Source: Chitinophagaceae bacterium (GTDB lineage: Bacteria; Bacteroidota; Bacteroidia; Chitinophagales; Chitinophagaceae). From it: DNA of 64,000 nucleotides. The stretch is from contig JADJFD010000001.1 of assembly GCA_016708765.1 (NCBI GenBank), forward strand, positions 868,001-932,000, read 5' to 3'. A model generated the notes under the pieces. That model worked only from the letters and a program-made list of their open reading frames with translations. It was not told where the DNA came from and did not search any database. Of the stretch, positions 9,672-18,166 are shown piece after piece. A program made the position numbers and the translations under genes. Numbering within the stretch: position 1 is the stretch's first letter; each line of letters begins with the position of its first letter.

Positions 9672-10069
9672 AAAGATTGCTTCGTCCCTTCACCATCCCA
9701 TTCCCATACTAACATCATATACGGTCTCGCAATGACGATACAACAAACGAGGTTCGTCATTGCGAGGCCAATAAAATACTCCTCAATTACAAACGATTAC
9801 AAAATGGCCGAAGCAATCTCTTCGTTGACAAGTCTCCCAACCTGCTCTTTTGCATGTGGCGTACTCGTCTACTAATCTATAAACTTGGAGTCACAAATTG
9901 TGACTTCAAAATAGTTTCTGTTGATTGAAAATATAAAGGCCAAAGGCTGCTCCGAGTAAAAAACCGGAGTCTGCGGCCGGATGCAAAACGAAACTACTGT
10001 TGAGTAAAGAACCGAACCCTGAAGAGTGCGACGCAACAGACGATAGTAGTACTACGGCTGGGCTAATAA
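9672..10069. repeat. 400-bp dispersed repeat, copy 1
   Basis: Almost the same sequence recurs in the same orientation at 14458-14858. The left part is a nested inverted repeat: outer arms AGATTGCTTCG (9674-9684) and CGAAGCAATCT (9809-9819), inner 13-bp perfect arms CTCGCAATGACGA (9726-9738) and its complement (9754-9766), a REP-like palindrome with the GTCATTGCGAG core. Next come a short palindrome AGTCACAAATTGTGACT, a CTCCG/CGGAG hairpin and finally copy B of the GCGACGCAA repeat. No protein coding was seen. Confidence 0.8.
10010..10069 (+). repeat. Dispersed GCGACGCAA-core repeat, copy B
   Basis: Right end of the 400-bp repeat: AACCCTGAAGAGTGCGACGC then AACAGACGATAGTAGTACTAC and GGCTGGGCTAATAA. 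Closest to copy A over the first 40 bases. Confidence 0.75.
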
Positions 10070-10082
10070 AGTCACTCATCAT

Positions 10083-10953
10083 TCACCACTCTTATCGTTT
10101 TCTACTTTCCTTTCTTTGAGTTTCCTGCGCCGCCCGGTTTTTTTGGGAGTTATTTTCTTGCCTCATTTTCCAATTTTCGCTGTACTTTTTTACATCTTCC
10201 GCAGTAGGCAATTGCTCCGGTTGCACACCCCGTTCATTCAGCATTTTCGTACGGCCAGGTTATTATCAATATGTTCTTTGCCGATGGCGATCTTTCTGAT
10301 TTTTCTCCACTACGTTATGGCTTGTTAGTTCTGTTGCAAAATCTTTGGCCTTAATAGTAAGAGTTGGTAAAAAATCGGCTAACGGGCGGCTGGCCAGGCA
10401 TACCTAATTTGCGTTTCATATCGGTGGTGCTAAAGCCACCAAACAATGCCTGATCGCCTTTGGAGCGAATGATAGCAAAACCTTTATCATCCACCCCCGT
10501 TCGTAAATAATACCGGATAATTTCTTTTCTGACTTCGATAATTTTCTCTGGCTGCTACCCTTGCAATATCCAGCAACCGTTGTTCAATAATTTCCTGTCT
10601 GCGGGTTTGCACAGCAAAATAAGTTTGTGCAAAAGCAATGGCCTGTTTGGATGCATCTCCATTTTGGGCAATAAGATAACAGGCATACCTTGTCAGGGCA
10701 ATATCTTCTATTTCCCGTTGAGCTCCTTTTGCTAAGTTTATCATTTTCGTGAAGCCACGAAAATGATGGGTTAATTCTTCTCCGGCATTTTCACAAGCCT
10801 TTTCGCCTTTTCAATTGCATTGGTAAAATTCTCCCATCGCAGATAACCCAGAATAGGCTGTAGTTCTCTTGCACTCCAGCACTCAATACCTTTATAATCA
10901 TAACATGCCTGTTCAAATTTTTCAAACAGTTCTGCAATCAATTCTTTTTTCAT
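10083..10953 (-). CDS. dinD: DNA damage-inducible protein D (DinD), frameshifted
   Basis: The N-terminus (ATG 10951-10953) reads MKKELIAELFEKFEQACYDY then GIECWSARELQPILGY, the start of the DinD/BRO-like fold. After a shift near 10765 it continues with THHFRGFTKMI and KGAQREIEDIALTRYACYLI, the strongest family signature. Further shifts occur near 10530 and in several places to the C-terminus, where VRKMLNERGVQPEQLP-type sequence and KKTP.KPGG lead to TGA at 10083-10085. The repaired length of about 290 residues is normal. E. coli DinD is SOS-induced and inhibits RecA filaments; by family, a DNA-damage role is likely here. It converges on the SRAP unit across the 400-bp repeat. Confidence 0.8.
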
Positions 10954-11012
10954 AACCCCTCGTTATGTCTTAAAGATATTAAATTTCTCTGCCTTATGCC
11001 GTAACCTGCTTC

Positions 11013-11168
11013 GTTCCCAGCCGAGTCTCACAGCCATGCCTTCCCGCTTAAGGCGGGACAAGTTATGTGCAGAGTGGACTCGGCGTAAATCTGTAATATA
11101 ACTCCGTAGTACAACGAGTGCCACAGCCCCAACACACAAAGCCATCCGACACTCGTCTAGAAAGTAGG
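11013..11168. repeat. 156-bp dispersed repeat, copy 1
   Basis: Begins near GTTCCCAGCC and ends at CTCGTCTAGAAAGTAG; a second copy with about 85-90% identity lies at 12185-12338. It contains a CCCGC-TTAAG-GCGGG hairpin. The open frame across it on the minus strand is not credible as a gene, since it appears only because the repeat is open in that frame. The repeat abuts the aminotransferase remnant at 11168. Confidence 0.7.
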
Positions 11169-11290
11169 CCTCATCCTCGCAGGCCTCCCCCTCCATCGCA
11201 ACCGCAACAGAAAAACAAACAGAAAATAAAACAAACATAGACGCCGCAGATTTCACCGGTACCGACGCCTCCGACGATGAAAATTCTCTA
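11168..11290 (+). pseudogene. Remnant of a second exported aminotransferase
   Basis: About 120 bases matching the signal-peptide end and first mature residues of the aminotransferase at 2816 (its bases 2859-2972). The readable frame gives SIATATEKQTENKTNIDAAD then FTGTDASDDE, against SIASAKEKENKTTIDPTD then FTGTGAPDDE in the intact copy. It begins exactly at the edge of the 156-bp repeat and stops after about 40 codons, with nothing recognisable of the catalytic domain. It is a truncated paralogue or a duplicated fragment. Confidence 0.65.
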
Positions 11291-11375
11291 TGTCCAGGCG
11301 GGAAAACTACTGTAAATAAGATTTGGGTAAACTGCAAAAAAATTATTTAATTTTATATTCTAACATTTACCTGTA

Positions 11376-11686
11376 ATGAAGAGAATTACATTTCTTCTTT
11401 TATTTATTGGACCATATGCAATTCCTATTCGCAAAGTAATAAACAGGATCTTCCTTCTGAATTTAAAACTATTGCAATTGAAGCATTTCAGAAAGCTAAC
11501 CCAACAACAACCAAATGGTTTGTGGAAGTTGCAAAACAACATCCGGTAGGCTCATTTGACAGTGCCTGGACAAAGCAAAAACTGAAAGAGAAATTCAGTA
11601 CAGCTGAAATAGCGCAAGTAGAAGGCCTTTGGATGGTAATGTTAGAATACCAACGAATGTTAAACAAAGAATCCAAGACAAGATAG
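11376..11686 (+). CDS. Small exported hypothetical protein (frameshifted)
   Basis: ATG at 11376 begins MKRITFLLLFIG, a short signal peptide. A one-base shift near 11405 leads to CNSYSQSNKQDLPSEFKTIA, then a helical domain through FVEVAKQHPVGSFDSAW to NKESKTR and TAG at 11684. The total is about 103 residues. The mature part is amphipathic helix; I recognise no family. It follows the aminotransferase remnant but has normal codon use. Confidence 0.5.
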
Positions 11687-11746
11687 GAAACAAAGAGCTT
11701 CAAGATAGGAAATCGAATTTGAGGTGCTAAGGAGAGTAAAATATCG

Positions 11747-12156
11747 ATGGAAAATTCTAAAATTAAACAAGGGATGGATGAGGCAAAGATAAGGCGGACA
11801 ATGCTATGTCTCCTGCACAAAATGCTCTTTGGACGGGAATAATTTCCTCATCATCAATCGCTAACAGTCCTAAATATTTCAGAGAATCAAAATATTTCTA
11901 ATGTTCAAGCATCCCGTATAATATTACAGAAACCAGATTCAAATAAGTTGCGGGTGAATAATTTCAAACAAAAAAATCAACCAGTATTGAAAGAGTCAGA
12001 GAAAAAACTCAAATAAAAATTACAGAATTATCAAGAAAAGAAGAATCTAGAGACGAGTTTAAAAAAGAATTAGAGGATCCTAATAAAGCAATAAAAGATG
12101 CTATCAAGAAATTGCTTGACCAAATGGCTAAAGTAATGGCTATTGGAATTCTATAA
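11747..12156 (+). CDS. Hypothetical protein with charged helical C-terminus (frameshifted)
   Basis: ATG at 11747 starts MENSKIKQGMDEAK; shifts near 11785, 11895 and 11970 join segments NAMSPAQNALWTGIISSSIA, NVQASRIILQKPDSNKLRV and RTQIKITELSRKEESRDEF, ending AKVMAIGIL at TAA 12154. About 136 residues, soluble, with a long Lys/Glu-rich helix in the second half. The number of shifts makes the reconstruction approximate. No family recognised. Confidence 0.35.
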
Positions 12157-12184
12157 TCTAGAATAGGACTTGGTGTGTATTCCA

Positions 12185-12338
12185 GTTCCCAGCCCTCTCA
12201 GCTACGCTTTCCCGCATAAGGCGGGACAAGTTATGTACAGAGTGGACTCGGCGTAAATTATTAATATTACTCTGTAGTACGACGGAGTGCCACAAGCCCA
12301 ACACACAAAGCCATCCGACACTCGTCTGGAAAGTAGCT
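12185..12338. repeat. 156-bp dispersed repeat, copy 2
   Basis: Second copy of the element at 11013-11168, same orientation, ending CTCGTCTGGAAAGTAG. The flanks differ completely from those of copy 1, so the shared ends mark the element's borders. No target-site duplication was obvious. Confidence 0.7.
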
Positions 12339-12984
12339 TTTCAACCGAAGACATGCCTTTACAGAAAGGGTTTTAGCTGCTACTGTATAACCGGCATACA
12401 TTACTATCAGGCAAAGCAAACATTCCTCTACCGCCCTTACGCAAAACAAAAACAGAAAAGCCTGTGCCTCTTTTCGGCAAAGAAAAAGCCACAACACAGC
12501 AGCAACCCAACTGTCGAAAAAGCAGCACCTGCATGGTCTTACACAAACAAGCAGCGGAGTCTTGCCCCACCCCTTACAAACCAATAGTAACATAAAAATC
12601 TTTCGGAGTCCCTGTGCGTTGGCCGGACAAAGGAAGCCTGTCCCGATGGCAATGGGAGAGCATTCTTTTGTTCTAGACCTTTTTGTTACTTGGCGCCTGT
12701 CCCGATGAAAATCGGGAGGGCAATGCCAAAAAGTAAAGAAAGAATACTCTTGAATTTTAAAAGAAAAAGAAATCTCAAATACAATAACATATAGAACAAT
12801 ATAAATCTATGAGATGCCTCCTACGTCGGCATGACAAAGACTGCGTTCCCACCTACGTTAAGGCTTCGATTTACAAACCCAAATAAAAACACAGAATAAA
12901 GAACCTGCCTACTCGCCTTCGCATAGCTACTGCGTGTAAGGCAGGCAGACAGCAAACACGGCGTATTACTTTTTTTGGGAAGTA
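12339..12984. other. Gene-poor stretch with inverted repeats
   Basis: No credible gene is seen here. 12661-12749 forms a long imperfect hairpin whose tip is CCCGAT-GAAA-ATCGGG (12701-12716), with arms carrying TTACTT/AAGTAA tracts. Near 12830 a CCTCCTACGTCGGCATGACA tract resembles common REP-type repeats. Near 12905-12945, CTGCCTAC... and ...GTAAGGCAGGCAG form another inverted pair. Weak coding-like codons near 12400-12590 could not be tied to a family. Confidence 0.5.
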
Positions 12985-13687
12985 TTATTTAAGTCTGGAC
13001 CATTCCTCGTAAATAGGTGCCCCTTTTGAACTAAGCCCCTGATGAATCCACACTCCTTCTTTTAAACTATAATCAAAAGAAAGGATGCCCCCACCCGACT
13101 ACTGTCACGGGAAAAGAATTCAATCGTTTCTGTGTATTTGCCATCTTTTAAAGTGTAGGTGCACCGCCTGTTCCTAAAACTCTTTTGTTTCAATATTAAT
13201 GGCCATCCATTGAAACGTTGTTGCTGATAAAGCTTTAATGTTCTTCTTGCCCGTAAAGGCACTTGCTCCATTTGGTTGTTTAGCAACCAACAGAAATTCT
13301 CCAATTACCTGCTAATCCATCCATTCCATTATCTACTCTCCCATTTTTTAGCTTCTCCAATTTCCGCAGCAAGCTTTTTATTCTTAAAGGTGTATACAAA
13401 TTTATATTCGCGCTAATAGTTTCAGCAAGCTGAGAATCAAACTCACCCTTAACAATAATAGTATTGCCAGAGATATTATAAGAGCCACCAAAACTGCGGA
13501 TGAATTTTTTTGCAGGAATATTAAAACTACTGTATGACAGATACCCGTCCTGAAAAGTTACTGTATAAGTGTTATCTCCATCCTGCGATTTCCAGGCGCC
13601 GGTTAAACTATTTTCTTCTGTATAACTAAAGGCTGTTACTAAAAAAGCGATGCAAGCAATAACTGCTGAAAGCAGTATCTTTTTCAT
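12985..13687 (-). CDS. Exported hypothetical protein with two related halves (frameshifted)
   Basis: ATG at 13685-13687 gives a clear signal peptide (MKKILLSAVIACIAFLVTAF) then TGAWKSQDGDNTYTVTFQDG. The second half, after a shift near 13290, contains LKDGKYTETIEFFSRDSSRV and WIHQGLSSKGAPIYEEWSRL before TAA at 12985. Both halves share a G-x-W followed by D-G-x-Y-T beta pattern, suggesting a duplicated lipocalin-like or other beta-barrel fold. The repaired length is about 234 residues. Periplasmic or outer-membrane location is inferred from the signal peptide. I know this type from Bacteroidota genomes only as a protein of unknown function. Confidence 0.55.
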
Positions 13688-13814
13688 ATGCTAATTTTAG
13701 TAAAAGGTAAGAATATTTATTTGCTGATAGGCATGAAACGACAACGGTTTAATGTTTTTTTTCAAAAACTGCAAAGGCAAGAAATTCAAACAATGGAATA
13801 TTATCTCCTATTTC

Positions 13815-14314
13815 TTATTTCAGCATTCCGCTGAATTCCAATTCCACAGTAAACTCTGGCAATTCACTTAAGCTATTCACATAGGTGATATACAGATTCG
13901 CATTGAGCCTTGCTTCCAACCAAGACTTTCCTTTTCATTAAAATGCCAGGAACGGCCTGTTTCTGATGTATCGCTTGTTATATCGTGGCTTGCGCCGAAG
14001 TTAACTTTCAATGCCTGATATATATTTTCAAAAACCGCATCGAATGCGGCTTTTTTACCTATGTAATCTTCATCACTAAACTTGAACGTATAGTTTGCCA
14101 TCCCCTCTACAGGTACAAACATCCCTTTAACAGCGCAAATAGTTGTTGGTGGATAAACAACATCTTTCTTTGCATTCAATACCAACTGGTCGAAAGTGGA
14201 GTTGATCTTTGCTATCTCCGTTGCAACAGACGGGCAGGCAGGTAGCGATTTTTTTTGTGCTACAAGCAATAAAGAAAACAAACAAAAGGATAACAGTAAA
14301 AAGGAATTTTTCAT
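13815..14314 (-). CDS. Exported hypothetical protein (frameshifted near C-terminus)
   Basis: ATG at 14312-14314 starts MKNSFLLLSFCLFSLLLVAQ, a signal peptide cut after AQ. The mature part has a helix (SVATEIAKINSTFDQLVLNA), a beta hairpin with VKGMFVPVEGMANYTFKF, and C-terminal strands. A one- or two-base shift near 13925 restores NLYITYVNSLSELPEFTVEL with a stop at 13815. The total is about 166 residues. No family is recognised. It lies head-to-tail behind the other exported protein on the same strand. Confidence 0.55.
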
Positions 14315-14457
14315 TTTTTATTTTTAAAGAGGTGACTGTATGCAACAACTGCATTACTGTTAGTGTTGTAGAAGATAGGATTATAAAAGCATTAAACCTA
14401 TTTGTAGAATTTGAGGAGATGGCAATCCAGATTAGCAAAGAGAGCAACAGCATGAGA

Positions 14458-14858
14458 AAGATTGCTTCGGCCCTTCAGCATCCCTTTCCCATACAAACAA
14501 CACCAACGGTCTCGCAATGACGATACCACAAACGAGGTTCGTCATTGCGAGGCCAATAAAATACTCCTCAAATACAAACGATTACAAAATGGCCGAAATA
14601 ATCCTCTTCGTTGACAAGTCTCCCTAACCTGCTCTTTTTGCATGTGGCGTACTCGTCTACTAATCTATAAACTTGGAGTCACAAATTGTGACTTCAAAAT
14701 AGTTTCTGTTGATTGAAAATATAAAGGCCAAAGGCTGCTCCGATAAAAACCGGAGTCTGCGACCGGATGTCAGCCGGAAATACTGTTGAGTAAAGAACCG
14801 AACCCTGAAGAGTGCGACGCAACGAAAGATGATAGTATTACAACAGCTTGGCTAATAA
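14458..14858. repeat. 400-bp dispersed repeat, copy 2
   Basis: Same order of parts as 9672-10069: AGATTGCTTCG at 14459, inner palindrome arms 14511-14523 and 14539-14551, the AGTCACAAATTGTGACT palindrome, the CTCCG/CGGAG hairpin and copy C of the GCGACGCAA repeat. The right outer arm has decayed here (CGAAATAATC instead of CGAAGCAATC). The two copies bracket a 4.4-kb region. Confidence 0.8.
14796..14858 (+). repeat. Dispersed GCGACGCAA-core repeat, copy C
   Basis: AACCCTGAAGAGTGCGACGC followed by AACGAAAGATGATAGTATTA and GCTTGGCTAATAA; identical to copy B up to the AAC after the core, then diverged. Confidence 0.75.
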
Positions 14859-14925
14859 TTAAAACATCGAATAATGAAGTTTGCCATCCCTTTCTCCTCT
14901 CTCCTTTCACCTCTCCCCACTTCCT

Positions 14926-14933
14926 TATCTTTG
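14926..14933 (+). promoter_or_regulatory. Bacteroidota -7 promoter box (TATCTTTG)
   Basis: Exact TAnnTTTG match 20 bases before the ATG of the carboxyltransferase gene, which would give a leader of about 15 bases. A pyrimidine-rich tract lies upstream; no perfect -33 TTTG. Confidence 0.5.
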
Positions 14934-14953
14934 CCCCTCAACTACTTGCACTA

Positions 14954-16531
14954 TGGATTTAGCATTTAATAATAACGAAGATGTACTAAAACAAAGCCTG
15001 AGTGAGATGCGCTGGAGAAGATTTATGAAGGCGGCGCAAAAAAGCAATTGAGAAACAGCACCAGCAGAATAAACTTACCCCAAGAGAAAGAATTGATTAC
15101 TTAATAGATAATGAATCGGCGTTTATAGAGATCGGTGCTTTTGCCGGTTATGAACTTTATGCCGAACAAGGTGGTTGCCCGCCGGTGGTACAGTGGCCGG
15201 TGTGGGTTATGTAAGCGGCCGGCAATGTATGATAGTTGCCAACGACCAAACGGTGAAAGCCGTGCCTGGTTTCCGATAACGGGTAAGAAGAACCTGCGGC
15301 TGCAAGAGATAGCCATGGAAAATCATTTGCCAGTAATTTATCTGCTAGATAGTGCCGGTGTTTTTCTACCTATGCAGGATGAAATATTTCCCGACAAAGA
15401 ACATTTGGCCGCATCTTTCGCAACAATGCGGTAATTAGTGGAATGGGCATTACACAAATAGCTGCGGTACGCCCAGTGTGGCGGGCGGTGCCACCTACCA
15501 ATCACGAGTGATGAAACATTAATGGTGGAAGGCAATGGTTCTATTTTTGGCCGGTCCATACCTGGTAAAAGCCGCCATTGGCGAAGACATAGATAATGAA
15601 ACCTCGGCGGTGCAGCTACGCATACGGAGATAAGCGGTATAGCCGATTATAAATTCAAGACCGAGCAGGAATGTATGGATCATATTAAAAATGTTTTCCA
15701 TGCTCGGCGACAAACCCAAAGCCGGTTTTGACCGAAGTATCTGCTGCGCCAACAAAAAACCCGGAAGAACTGTACGGCATCTTTCCACATGACGGCGGAC
15801 AGTATGATATGCTGGAAGTGATTGAACGCATTGTTGATGGGCCTGAGTTTGAGCAGTTTAAAGAAGATTATGGTAAAACAATTATTTGTGGCTATGGAAG
15901 GATTGATGGTGGGCGGTTGGTATTGTAGCAAATCAACGCAGCATTGTAAAAACAAAGAAAAAGAAATGCAGCTCGGCGGTGTTATTTATAACGACAGTGC
16001 TGATAAGTCTGCCCGGTTTATATTGAACTGCAACCAGAAAAAAATACCGTTGGTATTCTTACAAGATGTTACTGGTTTTATGGTGGGCAGCCGCAGCGAA
16101 CACAGCGGTATTATTAAAGACGGTGCTAAAATGGTGAATGCCGTGATTAATTCCGTTGTGCCGAAGATTACTATTGTTGTGGGTAACAGTTATAGAGCCG
16201 GCAACTATGCCATGTGCGGCAAGGCTTTACGATCCCCGTTTTATTTATGCACGGCCTACGGCCAAAATCGCTGTAATGGGTGGTGATGCGGCAGCAAAAG
16301 TTTTGTTGCAAATAGAAGTGGCATCATTAAAGAAAGAAGGTAAAGAAATTACACCCAAAGCAGAGAATGCTTTGCTAAATAAAATTAAAGGTCGTTATGA
16401 TACACAAACATCGCCGTACTATGCCGCGGCAAGGCTTTGGGTAGATGCGATCATTGATCCCTATTGATACCAGAAAAGTTATCAGCGAAGGGATAAAGGC
16501 GGCGAATAATAATCTGAGATCTCAGACTTGA
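14954..16531 (+). CDS. Acyl-CoA carboxylase carboxyltransferase subunit (methylcrotonyl/propionyl-CoA type), frameshifted
   Basis: This is the biotin-dependent carboxyltransferase half of an acyl-CoA carboxylase. The reconstructed protein of about 525 residues carries the LTPRERIDYLID N-terminal block, GKKNLRLQEIA with LPVIYLVDSAG (acyl-CoA side), and the second crotonase repeat with ADKSARFILNCNQKKIPLVF, VGSRSEHSGIIKDGAKMVNA and GNSYGAGNYAMCGKAYDPRF. LPMQDEIFPDKEHFGRIF is closest to methylcrotonyl-CoA carboxylase beta. At least eight single-base shifts occur between 15040 and 16465. The stop TGA at 16529 lies inside a terminator hairpin. No biotin carboxylase gene is adjacent, so its partner must be elsewhere; propionyl- or geranyl-CoA specificity cannot be excluded. 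Confidence 0.85.
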
Positions 16532-16551
16532 AGACTGGCGTTTCAAGTCTG
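16523..16551 (+). terminator. Terminator overlapping the carboxyltransferase stop codon
   Basis: CAGACTTGAA (16523-16532) pairs perfectly with TTCAAGTCTG (16542-16551) around a 9-base loop, followed by ATTATTTT. The stem includes the TGA stop. Confidence 0.7.
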
Positions 16552-16599
16552 ATTATTTTGAATGTTGAATGATGAATTTTAAATGAATACAACAGCCAT

Positions 16600-16687
16600 T
16601 CAACATTTAAGAATTAGCATTTAAAATAAATGAGTAACGCTAAATAATAGCGGATTTCCATTCAACATTTAGCATTTAACATTCAAC
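16600..16687 (+). repeat. Duplicated leader of rnhA
   Basis: ATTCAACATTTA...AGCATTTA...ATGAGTAACG occurs twice: ending at 16639 and again ending at the true rnhA start (16688-16697). The first copy would encode only MSNAK before TAA. AT-rich ATTCAACATTTAGCATTTAA units of this sort are simple dispersed repeats. Confidence 0.5.
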
Positions 16688-17161
16688 ATGAGTAACGAAG
16701 TTACAATATACACCGACGGCTCATCAAGAGGTAATCCCGGCCCCGGTGGCTATGGCGTTGTACTCATGAGTGGCAATCACCGCAAAGAATTATCCCAAGG
16801 TTATCACCACACCACCAACAACCGCATGGAGTTAATGGCCGTCATCGCCGGACTGAAAGCATTGAAAAAAACAGGCATGCACATTACTATTTATTCTGAT
16901 AGCCAGTATGTGGTGCGGGCAGTAGAAGAAGGCTGGCTGAATAACTGGATAAAAACAAACTTTAAAGGCGGTAAAAAAAACCCAGACCTGTGGAGAGAGT
17001 ATTTTGAACTGGCGAAACGCCATGTTATCAAATTTAAATGGGTGAAGGGTCATGCAACGAATGCATTAAATAACCGCTGTGATGAATTAGCCACCGAAGC
17101 GGCAGATGGTAGCCACCATACATTAATGCATGATGAGGGGTATGAGGGAACAGCTTCGTAG
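16688..17161 (+). CDS. rnhA: Ribonuclease HI
   Basis: This enzyme cleaves the RNA strand of RNA/DNA hybrids, removing primers and R-loops in the cytoplasm. The intact 157-residue protein has the full catalytic set: D10 in YTDGSSRGNPGPGGYG, E48 in NRMEL, D71 in SDSQYV and D132 in NRCDELA, with the flexible-loop H122 in KGHA. The basic handle region (GWLNNWIKTNFKGGKKNPDLW) is present, as in E. coli type HI. It is one of the few intact genes in the first 28 kb. The start is fixed by the ATG before SNEVTIYTDG. A duplicated start region lies just upstream. Confidence 0.95.
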   Translation: MSNEVTIYTDGSSRGNPGPGGYGVVLMSGNHRKELSQGYHHTTNNRMELMAVIAGLKALKKTGMHITIYSDSQYVVRAVEEGWLNNWIKTNFKGGKKNPDLWREYFELAKRHVIKFKWVKGHATNALNNRCDELATEAADGSHHTLMHDEGYEGTAS

Positions 17162-17178
17162 CCACAAAAAAAGGTTAA

Positions 17179-17450
17179 CACAGATTACACGGATTAACAC
17201 GGATTATTCTGTCTTCCGGCAGAATTTTTAATATAGTTGAACCTGCCTGCCGGCAGGCAGGGGAAAGAAGACGGGAAGTTTATAGCATTTGATTTCTTCT
17301 TTTCGTCTTACCGACTTACCGGCAAAAAATAAATTGCGCAGCAATCAATTGTATTTAATCTGTGCTAATCCGTGTAATCTGTGGCAAAGAAAATTGCGCA
17401 GCAATCAATTGTATTTAATCTGTGTTAATCCGTGTAATCTGTAGTAAAGA
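17179..17450. repeat. Inverted-repeat element with a 60-bp tandem duplication
   Basis: Two 60-base units, 17331-17390 and 17391-17450, differ at only three positions. Each contains an ATCCGTGTAATCTGTGG-type tract that also occurs inverted at 17179-17200, so the whole stretch has terminal inverted repeats. Inside are a 20-base perfect palindrome (CCTGCCTGCC and its complement, 17242-17261) and no credible gene. Similar ATCCGTGTAATCTGT tracts are a known dispersed repeat in Bacteroidota. Confidence 0.75.
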
Positions 17451-17477
17451 AAACCCATCGCTTTAGCGTATGGGTTT
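17451..17477 (-). terminator. Terminator downstream of DUF6580 gene
   Basis: AAACCCATCGC (17451-17461) pairs with GCG-T-ATGGGTTT (17466-17477) with a TTTA loop. It stands 22 bases past the leftward gene's stop; on the minus strand the 3' arm ends in TTT. Confidence 0.65.
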
Positions 17478-17498
17478 CAATATTATTAGTGGTAAGTA

Positions 17499-18065
17499 TT
17501 ACGCTAACGTAATCTCTACTTTCTTCTTCGTCATATAATTAAAAGCAAACAATATCACCGGCAAGAAAACCATTGTAGCAATTAATGAATTTCTATAGAA
17601 AGGTAAACCAGCTTCGAGGCAAGTTAACCAACCAGTAAAACTTTTTGCATAAACAACTTCTGTTGCTGCCATCCATACCATGTTAGATATTACAAAGAAA
17701 AACTGTAGGTGCAATAATGAATGCCGCCAAAATGCCGGAGAGTTTTTTTCCTTTCAAGCCCCAACCGATTAAAACTGCAGCCAACAATACTAAATAGTTT
17801 TTCCACTGACCGCCATAGAATCCGGCATAAGGAAATAAGTCCTGTGTATATAATAATCGTATTACCGCATCGCTGATGAACAACGCAGCTAAAGGCAATA
17901 AGAACGACATGTCTTTTTGCTTCATGATAAAGCCAGCGAATAAAGCGATAGCAATAACCGTGAAAATCCTGACCAGGCCAGTTCGGGGCCCGAAAAGAAT
18001 TTGCAGGCTGTTGCCAATGCTACCAATATAATTCTGAATACGATTAATTTCTTGTTGATCTTCAT
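17499..18065 (-). CDS. DUF6580-type multipass membrane protein (frameshifted)
   Basis: ATG at 18063-18065 begins MKINKKLIVFRIILVALATA, followed by KFFSGPELAWSGFSP. A shift near 17990 and another near 17700 join this to VIAIALFAGFIMKQKDMSFL, then LPLAALFISDAVIRLLYTQD and the C-terminal half with LTCLEAGLPFYRNSLIATMV. The product is about 188 residues with five or six hydrophobic helices. The order (N-x-P-x-G-A-I-A-L-F-x-G, then L-x-P-L-x-A-L-x-x-S-D, then GLPFYRNSL) is that of DUF6580, an uncharacterised inner-membrane family that resembles transporter S-components. It is co-oriented with the mannose-6-phosphate isomerase gene upstream. Confidence 0.65.
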
Positions 18066-18166
18066 AATAATAATTTGATTCTGTGTTAAGGGGCAAAATA
18101 ACTTAATTGAAGCAATTAGCCTTTCCTTTTATCAACGATTGTGGATAGTTTACTCTACGAAGTTTT

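Noticed and set aside
10963..11337. 124-codon open frame on the minus strand
   Set aside because: It runs from unique sequence through the 156-bp repeat and across the aminotransferase remnant on the opposite strand; a similar frame appears in the second repeat copy, so it follows the repeat and not a gene.
12267..12593. 108-codon open frame on the minus strand
   Set aside because: Cys/Phe/Leu-rich translation of a C-poor strand shadow beginning in unique DNA and ending in the repeat; no domain or ribosome site.
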